Assembly (NCBI GenBank): GCA_934098385.1
Contig: CAKOOJ010000001.1
Location: forward strand, 62,001 to 126,000
Source of the DNA: an uncultured Bacilli bacterium
Lineage (GTDB): Bacteria > Bacillota_I > Bacilli_A > RF39 > UBA660
DNA length: 64,000 bases
Direction: 5' to 3'
Of the stretch, positions 36,842 to 44,568 are shown one piece after another; the stretch's first letter is position 1, and each line of letters opens with the position of its first letter. The translations under genes and the position numbers were made by a program. The notes beneath the pieces were generated by a model. That model searched no databases. It worked only from the letters and a program-made list of their open reading frames with translations, and was not told the origin of the DNA.

Positions 36842-37044
36842 TGCTACCTCCATTTCTGTTAATTTTAATTAAAAATTGTAAAACCTTTTTTAATAATATT
36901 TTTTAGTTATGAGAGTTTACGAATGGTTTTACTTAAATCCGCATCACTTAGTTAATTCCGACCTTAGTTAACTTTTCTTCTTAATATTTTTTTCTATTCT
37001 CATTTTTTACATATCCATGCTTTTCACTTTTATTTCACAAATCA

Positions 37045-38082
37045 CTAACTATCACCATTTTTGTTACTTTCTTCTACTAGTAAATCAAAATCTGATTTAT
37101 ATAGCTTATCTTGTTTTATTCTATACTTCTCAAATTCCGTTAATGCTTTATCGCATGCTATTTCATGTGATATTTTTCCAGCATCTTTTAATATATCTAA
37201 ATCATCTGCTAGCAAAAATTTGTCAATTCTACTTGACCAATCTTCCATTGTCATAGGTATATGCCTTTTTGCTCTATTTTCTGCTAAATCTAAAAATGCA
37301 GACACTATTAGTTCTAAACTTTCTAATTCTTCTTTAGATAAATAATTTTTAGCTATTACAACATCTGTCTCTAATATTTTTCCATTTGGTGAATTTTTCC
37401 AAGAAGTTAGACCCATATGTTCTTTTTTTGAATTAGCTCTATAATATATAATTTCTGCAGCAGTCTGTTTGGATACTGCATAATGCATTTTATTTTGAAC
37501 CTTTTTAAAAAATTTAATTGTTGTAGGAGACTTTTTATCATAATCCACGCTTGTTGCATAAATATCAGTAATTTTTTGATAAAATCTTCTTTCTGATAAT
37601 CTTATTTCTCTTATTTCCGCAAGTAATGAACCATAATAATCTTCATCAAAGAATGCTCCATTTGCCATTCTTTTTTTATCGATTATATACCCTTTTTTTG
37701 AGAACTCTTTTAATATATACGTTGCCCATCTTCTAAATTGTATAGCTCTATCAGAGTTAACTCTATAACCAACGGAAATTACAGCATCCAAATTGTAATA
37801 TTGAACATTTCTTTTAACATCCCTAGTTCCTTCTTTTTGAACTATCGAGAATTTCTCGACAGTTGAATTTTTATCAAGCTCAAAATCATTATATATATTC
37901 TTTAAATGTAAAGAAACATTATCTATTGAACAATTATACAACTCACCTATTGCTTTCTGTGTTAACCATAAATCACCATCTTCAAATCTTACTTGAATTC
38001 CTTTATCATGCGTTTGCCTTTCAAATATTAAGAATTCCGCACTGCTACTTCTAATAATTAAATCTTTTGCCACTTTTATCAT
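37045..38082 (-). CDS. RhuM-family protein (copy 2)
   Basis: This has the same layout as the gene at 34.7 kb: VRFEDGDLWLTQKAIGELYNC, HLKNIYNDFELDKNSTVEKF, YYNLDAVISVGYRVNSDRAIQFRRWATYILKEF, and AVSKQTAAEIIYYRANSKKEHMGLTSWKNSPNG. By eye the two share long identical motifs but diverge elsewhere, so they are old paralogues, not a fresh duplication. The start is uncertain: an ATG lies two bases after GGAGG, a GTG nine bases further in may be used instead. Function unknown; proximity to dinD suggests a damage- or phage-linked block. Confidence 0.82.
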   Translation of the reverse strand: MIKVAKDLIIRSSSAEFLIFERQTHDKGIQVRFEDGDLWLTQKAIGELYNCSIDNVSLHLKNIYNDFELDKNSTVEKFSIVQKEGTRDVKRNVQYYNLDAVISVGYRVNSDRAIQFRRWATYILKEFSKKGYIIDKKRMANGAFFDEDYYGSLLAEIREIRLSERRFYQKITDIYATSVDYDKKSPTTIKFFKKVQNKMHYAVSKQTAAEIIYYRANSKKEHMGLTSWKNSPNGKILETDVVIAKNYLSKEELESLELIVSAFLDLAENRAKRHIPMTMEDWSSRIDKFLLADDLDILKDAGKISHEIACDKALTEFEKYRIKQDKLYKSDFDLLVEESNKNGDS

Positions 38083-38337
38083 CACCTCCAGTTTATATAA
38101 ATTATTTTCCATATTTTACCAATTAATTTCAACCTTTTAATTATCATTTTTCATTTATATAATTATAAATATTAATAATTCTTTAATAAATAACACACAT
38201 AATAAACAAATGAGTTATTAAAAACTAATTATATTATAGCATATAATACCTCTCATCTTTAAAAAAATTGATATCACATACTCACAATAATATAAGCAAA
38301 ATATATCATATAAAACAAATAATTGTCACACATAAAT

Positions 38338-38363
38338 AAAAAAAGCAAGTATATACTTACTTA
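38338..38363 (-). terminator. Terminator after the glutamine amidotransferase gene
   Basis: On the minus strand the near-palindrome AAGTAAGTATATACTTGCTT is followed by TTTTT. The remaining gap up to 38082 shows nothing further. Confidence 0.5.
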
Positions 38364-38368
38364 AATAT

Positions 38369-38959
38369 TTATGAATTTATAAAATAATCAAATATTAATT
38401 TACTATTATTATCATAATCAATCATTTTTTCTGGATGCCACTGTAATCCAATTTGAAATATATTATTATTACTTTCTATTGCTTCTATAATACCATCATC
38501 ACTCATACCTACAATTTTAAAATAATTACTATTTAATACTTTTTGTTTATGATATGAATTAACTTCTACTACTTCTTTATTTAATATTTCTTTTAATTTA
38601 GAATCACTTAATTTCACATTATGACAATAGTTTTTATACTTATTATGAGATAAATTACCTATTTCAACTAAACTATCTTCACTTCCATATAATGCCATAG
38701 ATTGCATTCCTTGACATATACCCAATAATTTTAAATTATTATCTATAGCATATTTAATTAAAAAATAATCTAATCTACCAACTTTATCTCCACCAGTCAA
38801 TAATATTCCATCTATATTTTTTAATATTTTTAATAGACAATTAATATCAATATTATCTTTTATTTTTATTACATTCCCATTATATAATTCTATCGCTCTT
38901 ATATAATTATTTATATTATTATTACTACTTTCTTCTCTTATAAGTAATAATATATTCAT
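38369..38959 (-). CDS. Class I glutamine amidotransferase-like peptidase (C26 family)
   Basis: The nucleophile elbow LLGICQGMQSMALYG and the closing GLQWHPEKM give the Cys and His-Glu catalytic residues of the gamma-glutamyl hydrolase/PuuD-like family. GILLTGGDKVGR at residue 53 is the oxyanion region. Members cleave gamma-glutamyl bonds, for example in gamma-glutamyl-GABA. At 196 residues it is shorter than PuuD (about 250), missing part of the insert after the substrate loop. Its ATG overlaps the lepB stop (ATGA), so translation is coupled. Confidence 0.8.
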   Translation of the reverse strand: MNILLLIREESSNNNINNYIRAIELYNGNVIKIKDNIDINCLLKILKNIDGILLTGGDKVGRLDYFLIKYAIDNNLKLLGICQGMQSMALYGSEDSLVEIGNLSHNKYKNYCHNVKLSDSKLKEILNKEVVEVNSYHKQKVLNSNYFKIVGMSDDGIIEAIESNNNIFQIGLQWHPEKMIDYDNNSKLIFDYFINS

Positions 38960-39510
38960 TTTACTATACCAAAATCTTTTATAGGAAATATAACTAATTT
39001 AGTAGTTCCAGTAATATTTTTTATATCTATATTTCCTATTATTCTACTATCTATAGAATCCCCTCTATTATCTCCCATAACGAAATAGTAATTATTTGGT
39101 ATAGTTATTCCATCTTTACATAACTCACTATCATTATTACAAGTTTTACTTTTAACATCATCATTTATAAAACTTTCTTCTACTTTTTTACCATTAATAT
39201 ATAATATACCAGTATTATTTTTTATTTCATATTTAATTTTTTCTCCAGGTAAACCAATAACTCTTTTTATCAAATAAGAATCACTAGTTTTTATAACAAC
39301 TATATTAAATCTTTTTATATCACTTACTTTATATTTTATTTTATTTAATATCATTGTATCACCATCATGTAATGTACCTTCCATACTAGTACCATTTACT
39401 TTAATAGGTGTAACTAAAAAAGTTCTAATAAGAACTACTACCATTATTATAACAGCATAAGGTATTAATTCTTTCAAAGAATCTTTATAAGTATGTTTTT
39501 TATTTTCCAT
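38956..39510 (-). CDS. lepB: Signal peptidase I
   Basis: One membrane helix (about residues 14-33) precedes the catalytic region. The Ser nucleophile is residue 42 in VNGTSMEGTL and the general-base Lys is residue 82 in LIKRVIGLPGEKI; GDNRGDSIDSR is the last signature. This is the prokaryotic type, with Ser-Lys dyad, not the SipW type. The ATG behind GGAGGTTATATA is clear. It lies 186 bases downstream of a surface-protein gene whose product it could process; that link is inference. Confidence 0.93.
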   Translation of the reverse strand: MENKKHTYKDSLKELIPYAVIIMVVVLIRTFLVTPIKVNGTSMEGTLHDGDTMILNKIKYKVSDIKRFNIVVIKTSDSYLIKRVIGLPGEKIKYEIKNNTGILYINGKKVEESFINDDVKSKTCNNDSELCKDGITIPNNYYFVMGDNRGDSIDSRIIGNIDIKNITGTTKLVIFPIKDFGIVK

Positions 39511-39696
39511 TATATAACCTCCAAAATCTCTCATGACTTCGTCATGATACCCCTTATTATTTATCAACGCTTATCCTCGCTCTCACGGATTATTATTAAC
39601 AAATATTTTTTATCAGCCTGTGAATGTTTTCAGGCTGTACATTTCAGTTTTCAGTTCTTGGACGAAAAGAATTTCCGAAAAATTCTTTCCTTAACC
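39511..39696. other. Hairpin-rich spacer behind the 39.7-kb surface protein gene
   Basis: Three hairpins occur in 160 bases. A 9-bp stem AAAGAATTT/AAATTCTTT lies at 39666-39688, 8 bases after the stop. A stem AGCCTG/CAGGCT lies at 39615-39636, and TCATGAC/GTCATGA at 39531-39547 in front of the lepB SD. None has a long T-run. The sequence is less AT-rich than usual here, as in the neighbouring 3' end of the gene. Confidence 0.55.
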
Positions 39697-41283
39697 TTAC
39701 CCAACTGTATAAGCGTTATTCACTGTTCCATCCCCTGAAATTATTTTTGTGGAAGATGTGAGAGAAACTGCGGCACGAAGCGAACCATAAGTAGTGGTGA
39801 CGCTGCGGTTGAGCAGGCTACCATAGTTGTTCACGCTGAACGAACCCACGTTAGAAATGTCGACAAAGAAGTAAGAAGGCGAAAGAGCCCACCACAAATT
39901 TGATGTAGCATTTTTATTTAAGTAATATGTTGAATTAGTACTACTTTGATATGCTCCTGCAAAACTTATTTCATCTGGTGTTAACATTCCTACTTTATTT
40001 GTATCTATTTCTCCATCTCTTTCTTTTTTTCCATCACATTTTAATGTTGGTGTTTTTGTATTATATATTCTTTTTCCTGCACTATATCTAAATGATGTTC
40101 CAGCATTAATTAATTCTTCTGCTGTTTCTGTTTTTAATGCATATGATGAATAATCATATGCTGTTGTTCTATCTCCTATACACCAGTCTTCATTTTTTAA
40201 AAGTGCTTTATCACTATCTTTTGTTATTTTTCTCTCTAACCATGCATTTAACTTTGTTCTTGCATTATTAGTTGTTCCAGTACTATTTATATAATCATCT
40301 ATTGTATAAGTTTTACTTCCAACAACAACATTTTTATATCCATATGTTGCAGATAATTTTGTTCCTTGTACTCCAACTGCACCATCTGTTGCATATCCAC
40401 TATCCTCTGTTACATTTGTATCACTACATGATAATTCTGATGCTAGTATAAGTTTTATACTTCCATCGCCTTCAATACGTACTATTCTCCAACACATTCC
40501 AGCGTAATTAACAAAATTATCTACTACATTTCCTCTAAAGTAATAACTATCTCCATAATCATCTTGTGTTTTTGAAAGTGTTTTTTCTGTTTCTGTAGAT
40601 ACTGCTTGTCCTGGAGTCGTTGTTGGCGTTTCTTGATATATTGTTCTTGTTGCATCACTATTTGTTGTAGCAGTTTCTGCACTTGTTAGTATTGTATCAA
40701 CTAATTTCTTAGGAACCTCTTTATCAAACATACTTGTTATTTCTATCTTACCCTTAAAAGATGCATTTTCCAAACTATTTTGATTAGAAGTTGTTTCTTT
40801 TAACCATAAATATAATCTTAATTTAACACTATTATTCTTTTTTAAAGTAATAAAATCTGTTAATTCTATACTAGTACCAGTTAAATTACTAAAATTATCT
40901 TCACTAACTATCTCATTAGTATCAGCATTAACTAACGTATAGTTAAAATCACTACTTACTAAATTTGATGTATATGTAATATCTGTGATACTAACTTTAT
41001 ATGCTGCATCATCACTACTTTTAGTATTACTTATAGTAAATTCACTATATTCTGCACTTTTATAACTACTCAAAAGTGGCATACTAGTAATATTTAACCT
41101 ATTAGTTACTGCAAATGTAACATCTAATACACCAGCATTTACAGTTAATTTTTCTTTACTACCACTTTTATAAACTACTTGTAATGATTGATATGCATAA
41201 GTATATATCAATATACTTGATACTACTATAATACCAATTAAAGATATAAAAAATAATTTTTGATTTTTAATAACATTTTTCAT
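39697..41283 (-). CDS. Membrane-anchored surface protein with shared lectin-like domain and a G+C-rich 3' end
   Basis: A signal anchor (LFFISLIGIIVVSSILIYTYAY) is followed by a beta-rich region (about 30-190) unlike that of the 17.3-kb protein. From about residue 230 the shared domain begins: SKTQDDYGDSYYFRGNVVDN, MCWRIVRIEGDGSIKLILAS, NNARTKLNAWLERKI, DWCIGDRTTAYD, CDGKKERDGEID, LTPDEISFAGA, WWALSPSYFF, YGSLRAAVSL, and a final SGDGTVNNAYTV. The part from DDYGD to LILAS is almost identical to that at 17.3 kb, in protein and DNA. The codons of the last variable segment are strikingly G+C-rich. 528 residues. I infer a displayed binding protein of a variable family. Confidence 0.68.
   Translation of the reverse strand: MKNVIKNQKLFFISLIGIIVVSSILIYTYAYQSLQVVYKSGSKEKLTVNAGVLDVTFAVTNRLNITSMPLLSSYKSAEYSEFTISNTKSSDDAAYKVSITDITYTSNLVSSDFNYTLVNADTNEIVSEDNFSNLTGTSIELTDFITLKKNNSVKLRLYLWLKETTSNQNSLENASFKGKIEITSMFDKEVPKKLVDTILTSAETATTNSDATRTIYQETPTTTPGQAVSTETEKTLSKTQDDYGDSYYFRGNVVDNFVNYAGMCWRIVRIEGDGSIKLILASELSCSDTNVTEDSGYATDGAVGVQGTKLSATYGYKNVVVGSKTYTIDDYINSTGTTNNARTKLNAWLERKITKDSDKALLKNEDWCIGDRTTAYDYSSYALKTETAEELINAGTSFRYSAGKRIYNTKTPTLKCDGKKERDGEIDTNKVGMLTPDEISFAGAYQSSTNSTYYLNKNATSNLWWALSPSYFFVDISNVGSFSVNNYGSLLNRSVTTTYGSLRAAVSLTSSTKIISGDGTVNNAYTVG
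39760..39895 (-). other. Candidate variable region: local G+C-rich patch in a surface-protein gene
   Basis: A hand count gives about 70 G or C in these 136 bases, against a clearly AT-dominated background on the 5' side. The patch encodes from WWALSPSYFF to LRAAVSL, the segment where the three paralogues differ most. Many codons end in C or T (TTC, GTC, GAC, AAC, AGC, CTC, CGC, ACC), as expected when AAC/AAT codons are mutated at A by a diversity-generating retroelement. No template repeat or reverse transcriptase is in the window, so this is a hypothesis. Confidence 0.4.
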
Positions 41284-41361
41284 ATATTCACCTTACTATT
41301 ATATTTTACTATAATTTATTTATAATTAAAAGATATAAATTTACTTTTTAAAATACTTTTT

Positions 41362-41386
41362 AAAAAAACTACTAAAAAGTAGCAAA
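41362..41386 (-). terminator. Terminator after the Rpn-family gene
   Basis: On the minus strand CTACT-ttttt-AGTAG is followed by TTTTTTT, directly after the stop. Confidence 0.6.
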
Positions 41387-42343
41387 TCACAGCATCATAA
41401 TTTTACTTTTTGGTAGTTTTGTAAGTTTAAGAATTTTATTCATTGGATATCCTTCTGCTTTTAATGCTTTTGCAAATTCTATTTTTTCTTCTTCAAGTTC
41501 TTGTACTTTAGTTTCTACTTCTTGTGCTCTAACGTCTACTTCTTGTGCTCTATCGTCTACTTCTTGTTCTTTAACATTTAATTGATGCTCTCTTTCTTTC
41601 ATCTCTTTTTCATGAATAAGAGCCATTTCATGTTTTACCTTTTCTGCTTCCACATAATTATATGTAACAGGGTCTCCTTCTCTAAAATCCATTCTTGCAA
41701 TGTAATCCATAATATCAATCACTTCTCTTTCTACATTTTTCTTCATAAGATTACACTTATTTTGCTCAACAAATATTATTAATAATCTCTCCAAATCATT
41801 TAACGTAACATCATTATACATTTTATTTTTTAATGAGTCAACATTAATATGTAAGATATCTATCAAATTATATATATTTGTATAATATTTTGATAAATAT
41901 AATTTAGAATCATATAGTAATTCATTTTTCTTACCAACATCATAATTATCAATATTTATTAATATAGTTTTCTTCTTATATTTATTTTTATTATTTAGTC
42001 TACTACTATGTTGTTTAAATAAATATTGATAATTCTTATTAATATGAAATTCCATATTATCTAAATTCATTTCAAATATTATATAAATATCTCTATATTC
42101 ATAGATAATATCACTTCTATTAATATTACTAAATGCACTATTACTAGGATGTTCATTATTAACTATTTTTAAATTATTTTTTAAATCATTTAAATCATAC
42201 CCTAATAAATAATGTAATAATTTACAAACATAATTCAATGAACATTTATTTAAAAATACATTTCTAAATATTAAATCATTTTTAATATCAAATAATAGAT
42301 TTTTATTATTGATAATATCTTCGAAAGATTTGAAATTTTTCAC
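41387..42343 (-). CDS. Rpn-family recombination-promoting nuclease/putative transposase
   Basis: The N-terminal half fits the PD-(D/E)XK nuclease family of RpnA type: KNDLIFRNVFLNKCSLNYVCKLLHYLLG, SDIIYEYRDIYIIFEMNLD (the Asp...Glu core) and FHINKNYQYLFKQHSSRL. A helical region follows, then a strong coiled coil (about 250-295) made of near-identical heptads (QEVDDRAQEVDVRAQEVETK) and a basic C-terminus. RpnA proteins promote recombination in E. coli; some act in phage defence. Start is a GTG behind AAGGAGGTTAAAA. Length 318. Confidence 0.8.
   Translation of the reverse strand: MKNFKSFEDIINNKNLLFDIKNDLIFRNVFLNKCSLNYVCKLLHYLLGYDLNDLKNNLKIVNNEHPSNSAFSNINRSDIIYEYRDIYIIFEMNLDNMEFHINKNYQYLFKQHSSRLNNKNKYKKKTILINIDNYDVGKKNELLYDSKLYLSKYYTNIYNLIDILHINVDSLKNKMYNDVTLNDLERLLIIFVEQNKCNLMKKNVEREVIDIMDYIARMDFREGDPVTYNYVEAEKVKHEMALIHEKEMKEREHQLNVKEQEVDDRAQEVDVRAQEVETKVQELEEEKIEFAKALKAEGYPMNKILKLTKLPKSKIMML
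41516..41580. repeat. 21-bp tandem repeat encoding coiled-coil heptads
   Basis: About three copies of a 21-bp unit (ACTTCTTGTGCTCTAWCGTC on the plus strand) encode EVDxRAQ heptads in the Rpn-family protein. Copies 1 and 2 differ at one base, copy 3 is more diverged. Because the unit is 7 codons, slippage would change coiled-coil length without breaking the frame. Confidence 0.7.
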
Positions 42344-42466
42344 TTTTAACCTCCTTCCGTGAATTGTATATATTTTATACCCTTCACTATTATATATAGT
42401 GAAAAAATCTGCATTTCCTTTTTTTTTATTACATTTTTTTTAACTTTTTTTCTAAAAATTACAAAT

Positions 42467-42512
42467 AAAAAATATCTGTATATAAAATCTTACAGATATT
42501 TATTTTTCGATG
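42467..42512 (-). terminator. Terminator of the 42.5-kb unknown gene
   Basis: On the minus strand AAATATCTGTA pairs with TACAGATATTT and is followed by TTT; it lies about 40 bases after the stop. Confidence 0.6.
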
Positions 42513-42548
42513 TAAAACAAATGTAAATACAAAAATATAATTTTCATC

Positions 42549-43169
42549 TTAATTTAACTTAATAGGAATTACAAAATCTACACCATATTTATAAAGAGTG
42601 TTTTCTTCTAAGTTTTCTATTATGTTATCTAGTTTTTCTATATATTCATTTAAAACTTTTTTCTTCTCATCATCTTCTAAAAAATCATACATATTGTCTT
42701 TCTTTTTTTCATTATAGCTATTTATTATTAAATTTAACTCATCCATCATAATACTATTATCTAATGTTTCATTAACATTTTTAATAAAAAATATTTTAGA
42801 TTCAATTAAACTATCTAAATTAATATTATTTAAGTCTTTATTAAATATATATAGTGTTTTATAATTTATTATAATATTAATAATTGTATTGGTTTTTATA
42901 TTCTTTAAATTATTATATTTCTTTATTTCATTTATTTTTTCAAATATATCTCCATCATAATATTTATTTAGAATATCATATAAATCATCATCACTATTAA
43001 TATTAACTGATACTATATAAGTTTGCAATATATTATTATTTTTTAAAATAATTTTTTTAAAATTCTTATTATCTATAATAATAGAATTATTTAAATTATC
43101 ATTAATATTATTATATATTTTTATTTTACCTAATATTTTATTATTGTTGGATATTTCATATTCTTGCAT
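42549..43169 (-). CDS. Uncharacterised protein
   Basis: The 206-residue product is very rich in Asn, Ile, Lys and Asp, begins MQEYEISNNNKILGKIKIYN and has no signal peptide or membrane helix. The first 60 residues look like beta strands, the rest helical, with an acidic C-terminal helix (YDFLEDDEKKKVLNEYIEKLDNIIENLEE, about 160-190, read in pieces). No family motif is recognised. It starts behind TAGGTGAATAGAT, 44 bases after mtaB. Confidence 0.5.
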   Translation of the reverse strand: MQEYEISNNNKILGKIKIYNNINDNLNNSIIIDNKNFKKIILKNNNILQTYIVSVNINSDDDLYDILNKYYDGDIFEKINEIKKYNNLKNIKTNTIINIIINYKTLYIFNKDLNNINLDSLIESKIFFIKNVNETLDNSIMMDELNLIINSYNEKKKDNMYDFLEDDEKKKVLNEYIEKLDNIIENLEENTLYKYGVDFVIPIKLN

Positions 43170-43197
43170 ATCTATTCACCTATCATAAATATAATTT

Positions 43198-43232
43198 AAA
43201 AGAGTAATAAAATCAATAATTTATTACTCCAT
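43198..43232 (-). terminator. Terminator overlapping the mtaB stop
   Basis: On the minus strand GAGTAATAAA pairs with TTTATTACTC and is followed by TTTT. The 5' arm contains the stop codon. Confidence 0.65.
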
Positions 43233-44490
43233 TTACTTCATTATTTACATTACTAATTATTTTTACTTTATAAAATTTATTATGTTCTAATTTATCTTTA
43301 ATTATAACTTTAATATAATTAGAAGTATGTCCTATGCTTATATTGCCTTTTACTTCTTCAATTAATACATCTAATTTTTTATTTATAAATTTATCATAAT
43401 ATTTTTTTTCTAATATACTTGATAATTCTAATATTTTATGAACTCTTACCTTTTTTATATTATCATCAACTTGTTTCATAAGAGCAGCTGGTGTATTATC
43501 TCTTTTTGAATATGGAAATGTATGTATTTTACTAAATTCTATATCCATTAAATTATTGTATGTCTCATCAAAGTCTTCATCTGTTTCTTCAGGAAATCCA
43601 ACAATTAAATCAGTAGTTAAGTTAATATCAGGTCTAACATTTCTTATTTTATTAACTATATTTTTAAATTCTTCTATATTATACTTTCTATTCATTAATT
43701 TTAATATTTTATCACTACCACTTTGTATTGGGATATGTAAATGATTACATATTTTATCATTTATTTTTAATTCATTAATAAATTTATCATTAAGTTCAGT
43801 TATTTCAATACTAGATATTCTAATTCTTTTCAAATTATCTAAAACACTTATTCTTTTAATTAAATCAACTAAATCATAATCTTTACCTGTGCCATAACTA
43901 CCAGTATGTATACCAGTTAAAACAATTTCTTTATATCCATTATTGACTAAACTTTTTATTTCTTCGTACGCAATATCAATATCTTTACTTCTAATATTTC
44001 CTCTCATATAAGGAATAATACAATAAGAGCAAAAATTATTACATCCATCTTGTATTTTTACAAATGCTCTAGTTTTATTAAGAAATTTATTTATTTTCAT
44101 ATCTTCAAAGCCAACATTTTTCATATCAACAAATGTATTTATTTTTTTATGATTTATTTTATATGCATTTACTAAATCTACTATTTTACTTTTATAATAA
44201 TTACCTATTAATATATCTATATCAGTATTAACTATATTTTCTTTATGGTGTTCTGCAGCACATCCACATACAACAATAATACTATTGGGACAAGTTTTAC
44301 GTGCAAGTCTAATCATTTTTCTTGATTTTGCGTCACTTTGATTAGTAACAGTACAAGTATTAATTACTATAACATCTGGATTATTATTTAATTCAACTAT
44401 TTCATAATCGTTATCTTTAAATTTTTCTTTTAAATATTCACTTTCATATGTATTAACTTTACAACCAAGTGTTAATATAGTACATTTCAT
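43213..44490 (-). CDS. mtaB: tRNA t6A methylthiotransferase MtaB
   Basis: MtaB converts t6A37 to ms2t6A in tRNAs reading ANN codons. The UPF0004 domain gives three Cys (LGCKVNTYES, NTCTVTNQSD, VCGCAAEHH) for one iron-sulfur cluster. The radical SAM motif is CNNFCSYCIIPYMRG; HIPIQSGSDKIL and TDLIVGFPEETDEDF follow, then a C-terminal TRAM-like domain. Start is the ATG behind GGAGTTGATTTAT, giving MKCTILTLGCKVN. Length about 425 is usual. Confidence 0.93.
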   Translation of the reverse strand: MKCTILTLGCKVNTYESEYLKEKFKDNDYEIVELNNNPDVIVINTCTVTNQSDAKSRKMIRLARKTCPNSIIVVCGCAAEHHKENIVNTDIDILIGNYYKSKIVDLVNAYKINHKKINTFVDMKNVGFEDMKINKFLNKTRAFVKIQDGCNNFCSYCIIPYMRGNIRSKDIDIAYEEIKSLVNNGYKEIVLTGIHTGSYGTGKDYDLVDLIKRISVLDNLKRIRISSIEITELNDKFINELKINDKICNHLHIPIQSGSDKILKLMNRKYNIEEFKNIVNKIRNVRPDINLTTDLIVGFPEETDEDFDETYNNLMDIEFSKIHTFPYSKRDNTPAALMKQVDDNIKKVRVHKILELSSILEKKYYDKFINKKLDVLIEEVKGNISIGHTSNYIKVIIKDKLEHNKFYKVKIISNVNNEVNGVINY

Positions 44491-44508
44491 ATAAATCAAC
44501 TCCAAACA

Positions 44509-44546
44509 AAAAATCTAATTTAATATATAAACTAGATTTAATTATA
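44509..44546 (-). terminator. Terminator after murE
   Basis: On the minus strand AAATCTA pairs with TAGATTT across a long AT loop, followed by TTTTTG. Confidence 0.45.
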
Positions 44547-44568
44547 CAACAAAATTATATTTTTTTCA

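Noticed and set aside
39697..41283. Reverse transcriptase and template repeat of a retroelement near the candidate target
   Set aside because: No product in the window has a reverse-transcriptase YxDD core, and no second copy of the G+C-rich patch was found by eye. The retroelement claim is therefore kept only as a hypothesis.
41387..42343. Insertion sequence transposase for the Rpn-family gene
   Set aside because: No terminal inverted repeats or target duplications were visible around it, so it is listed as a nuclease gene and not as a mobile element.
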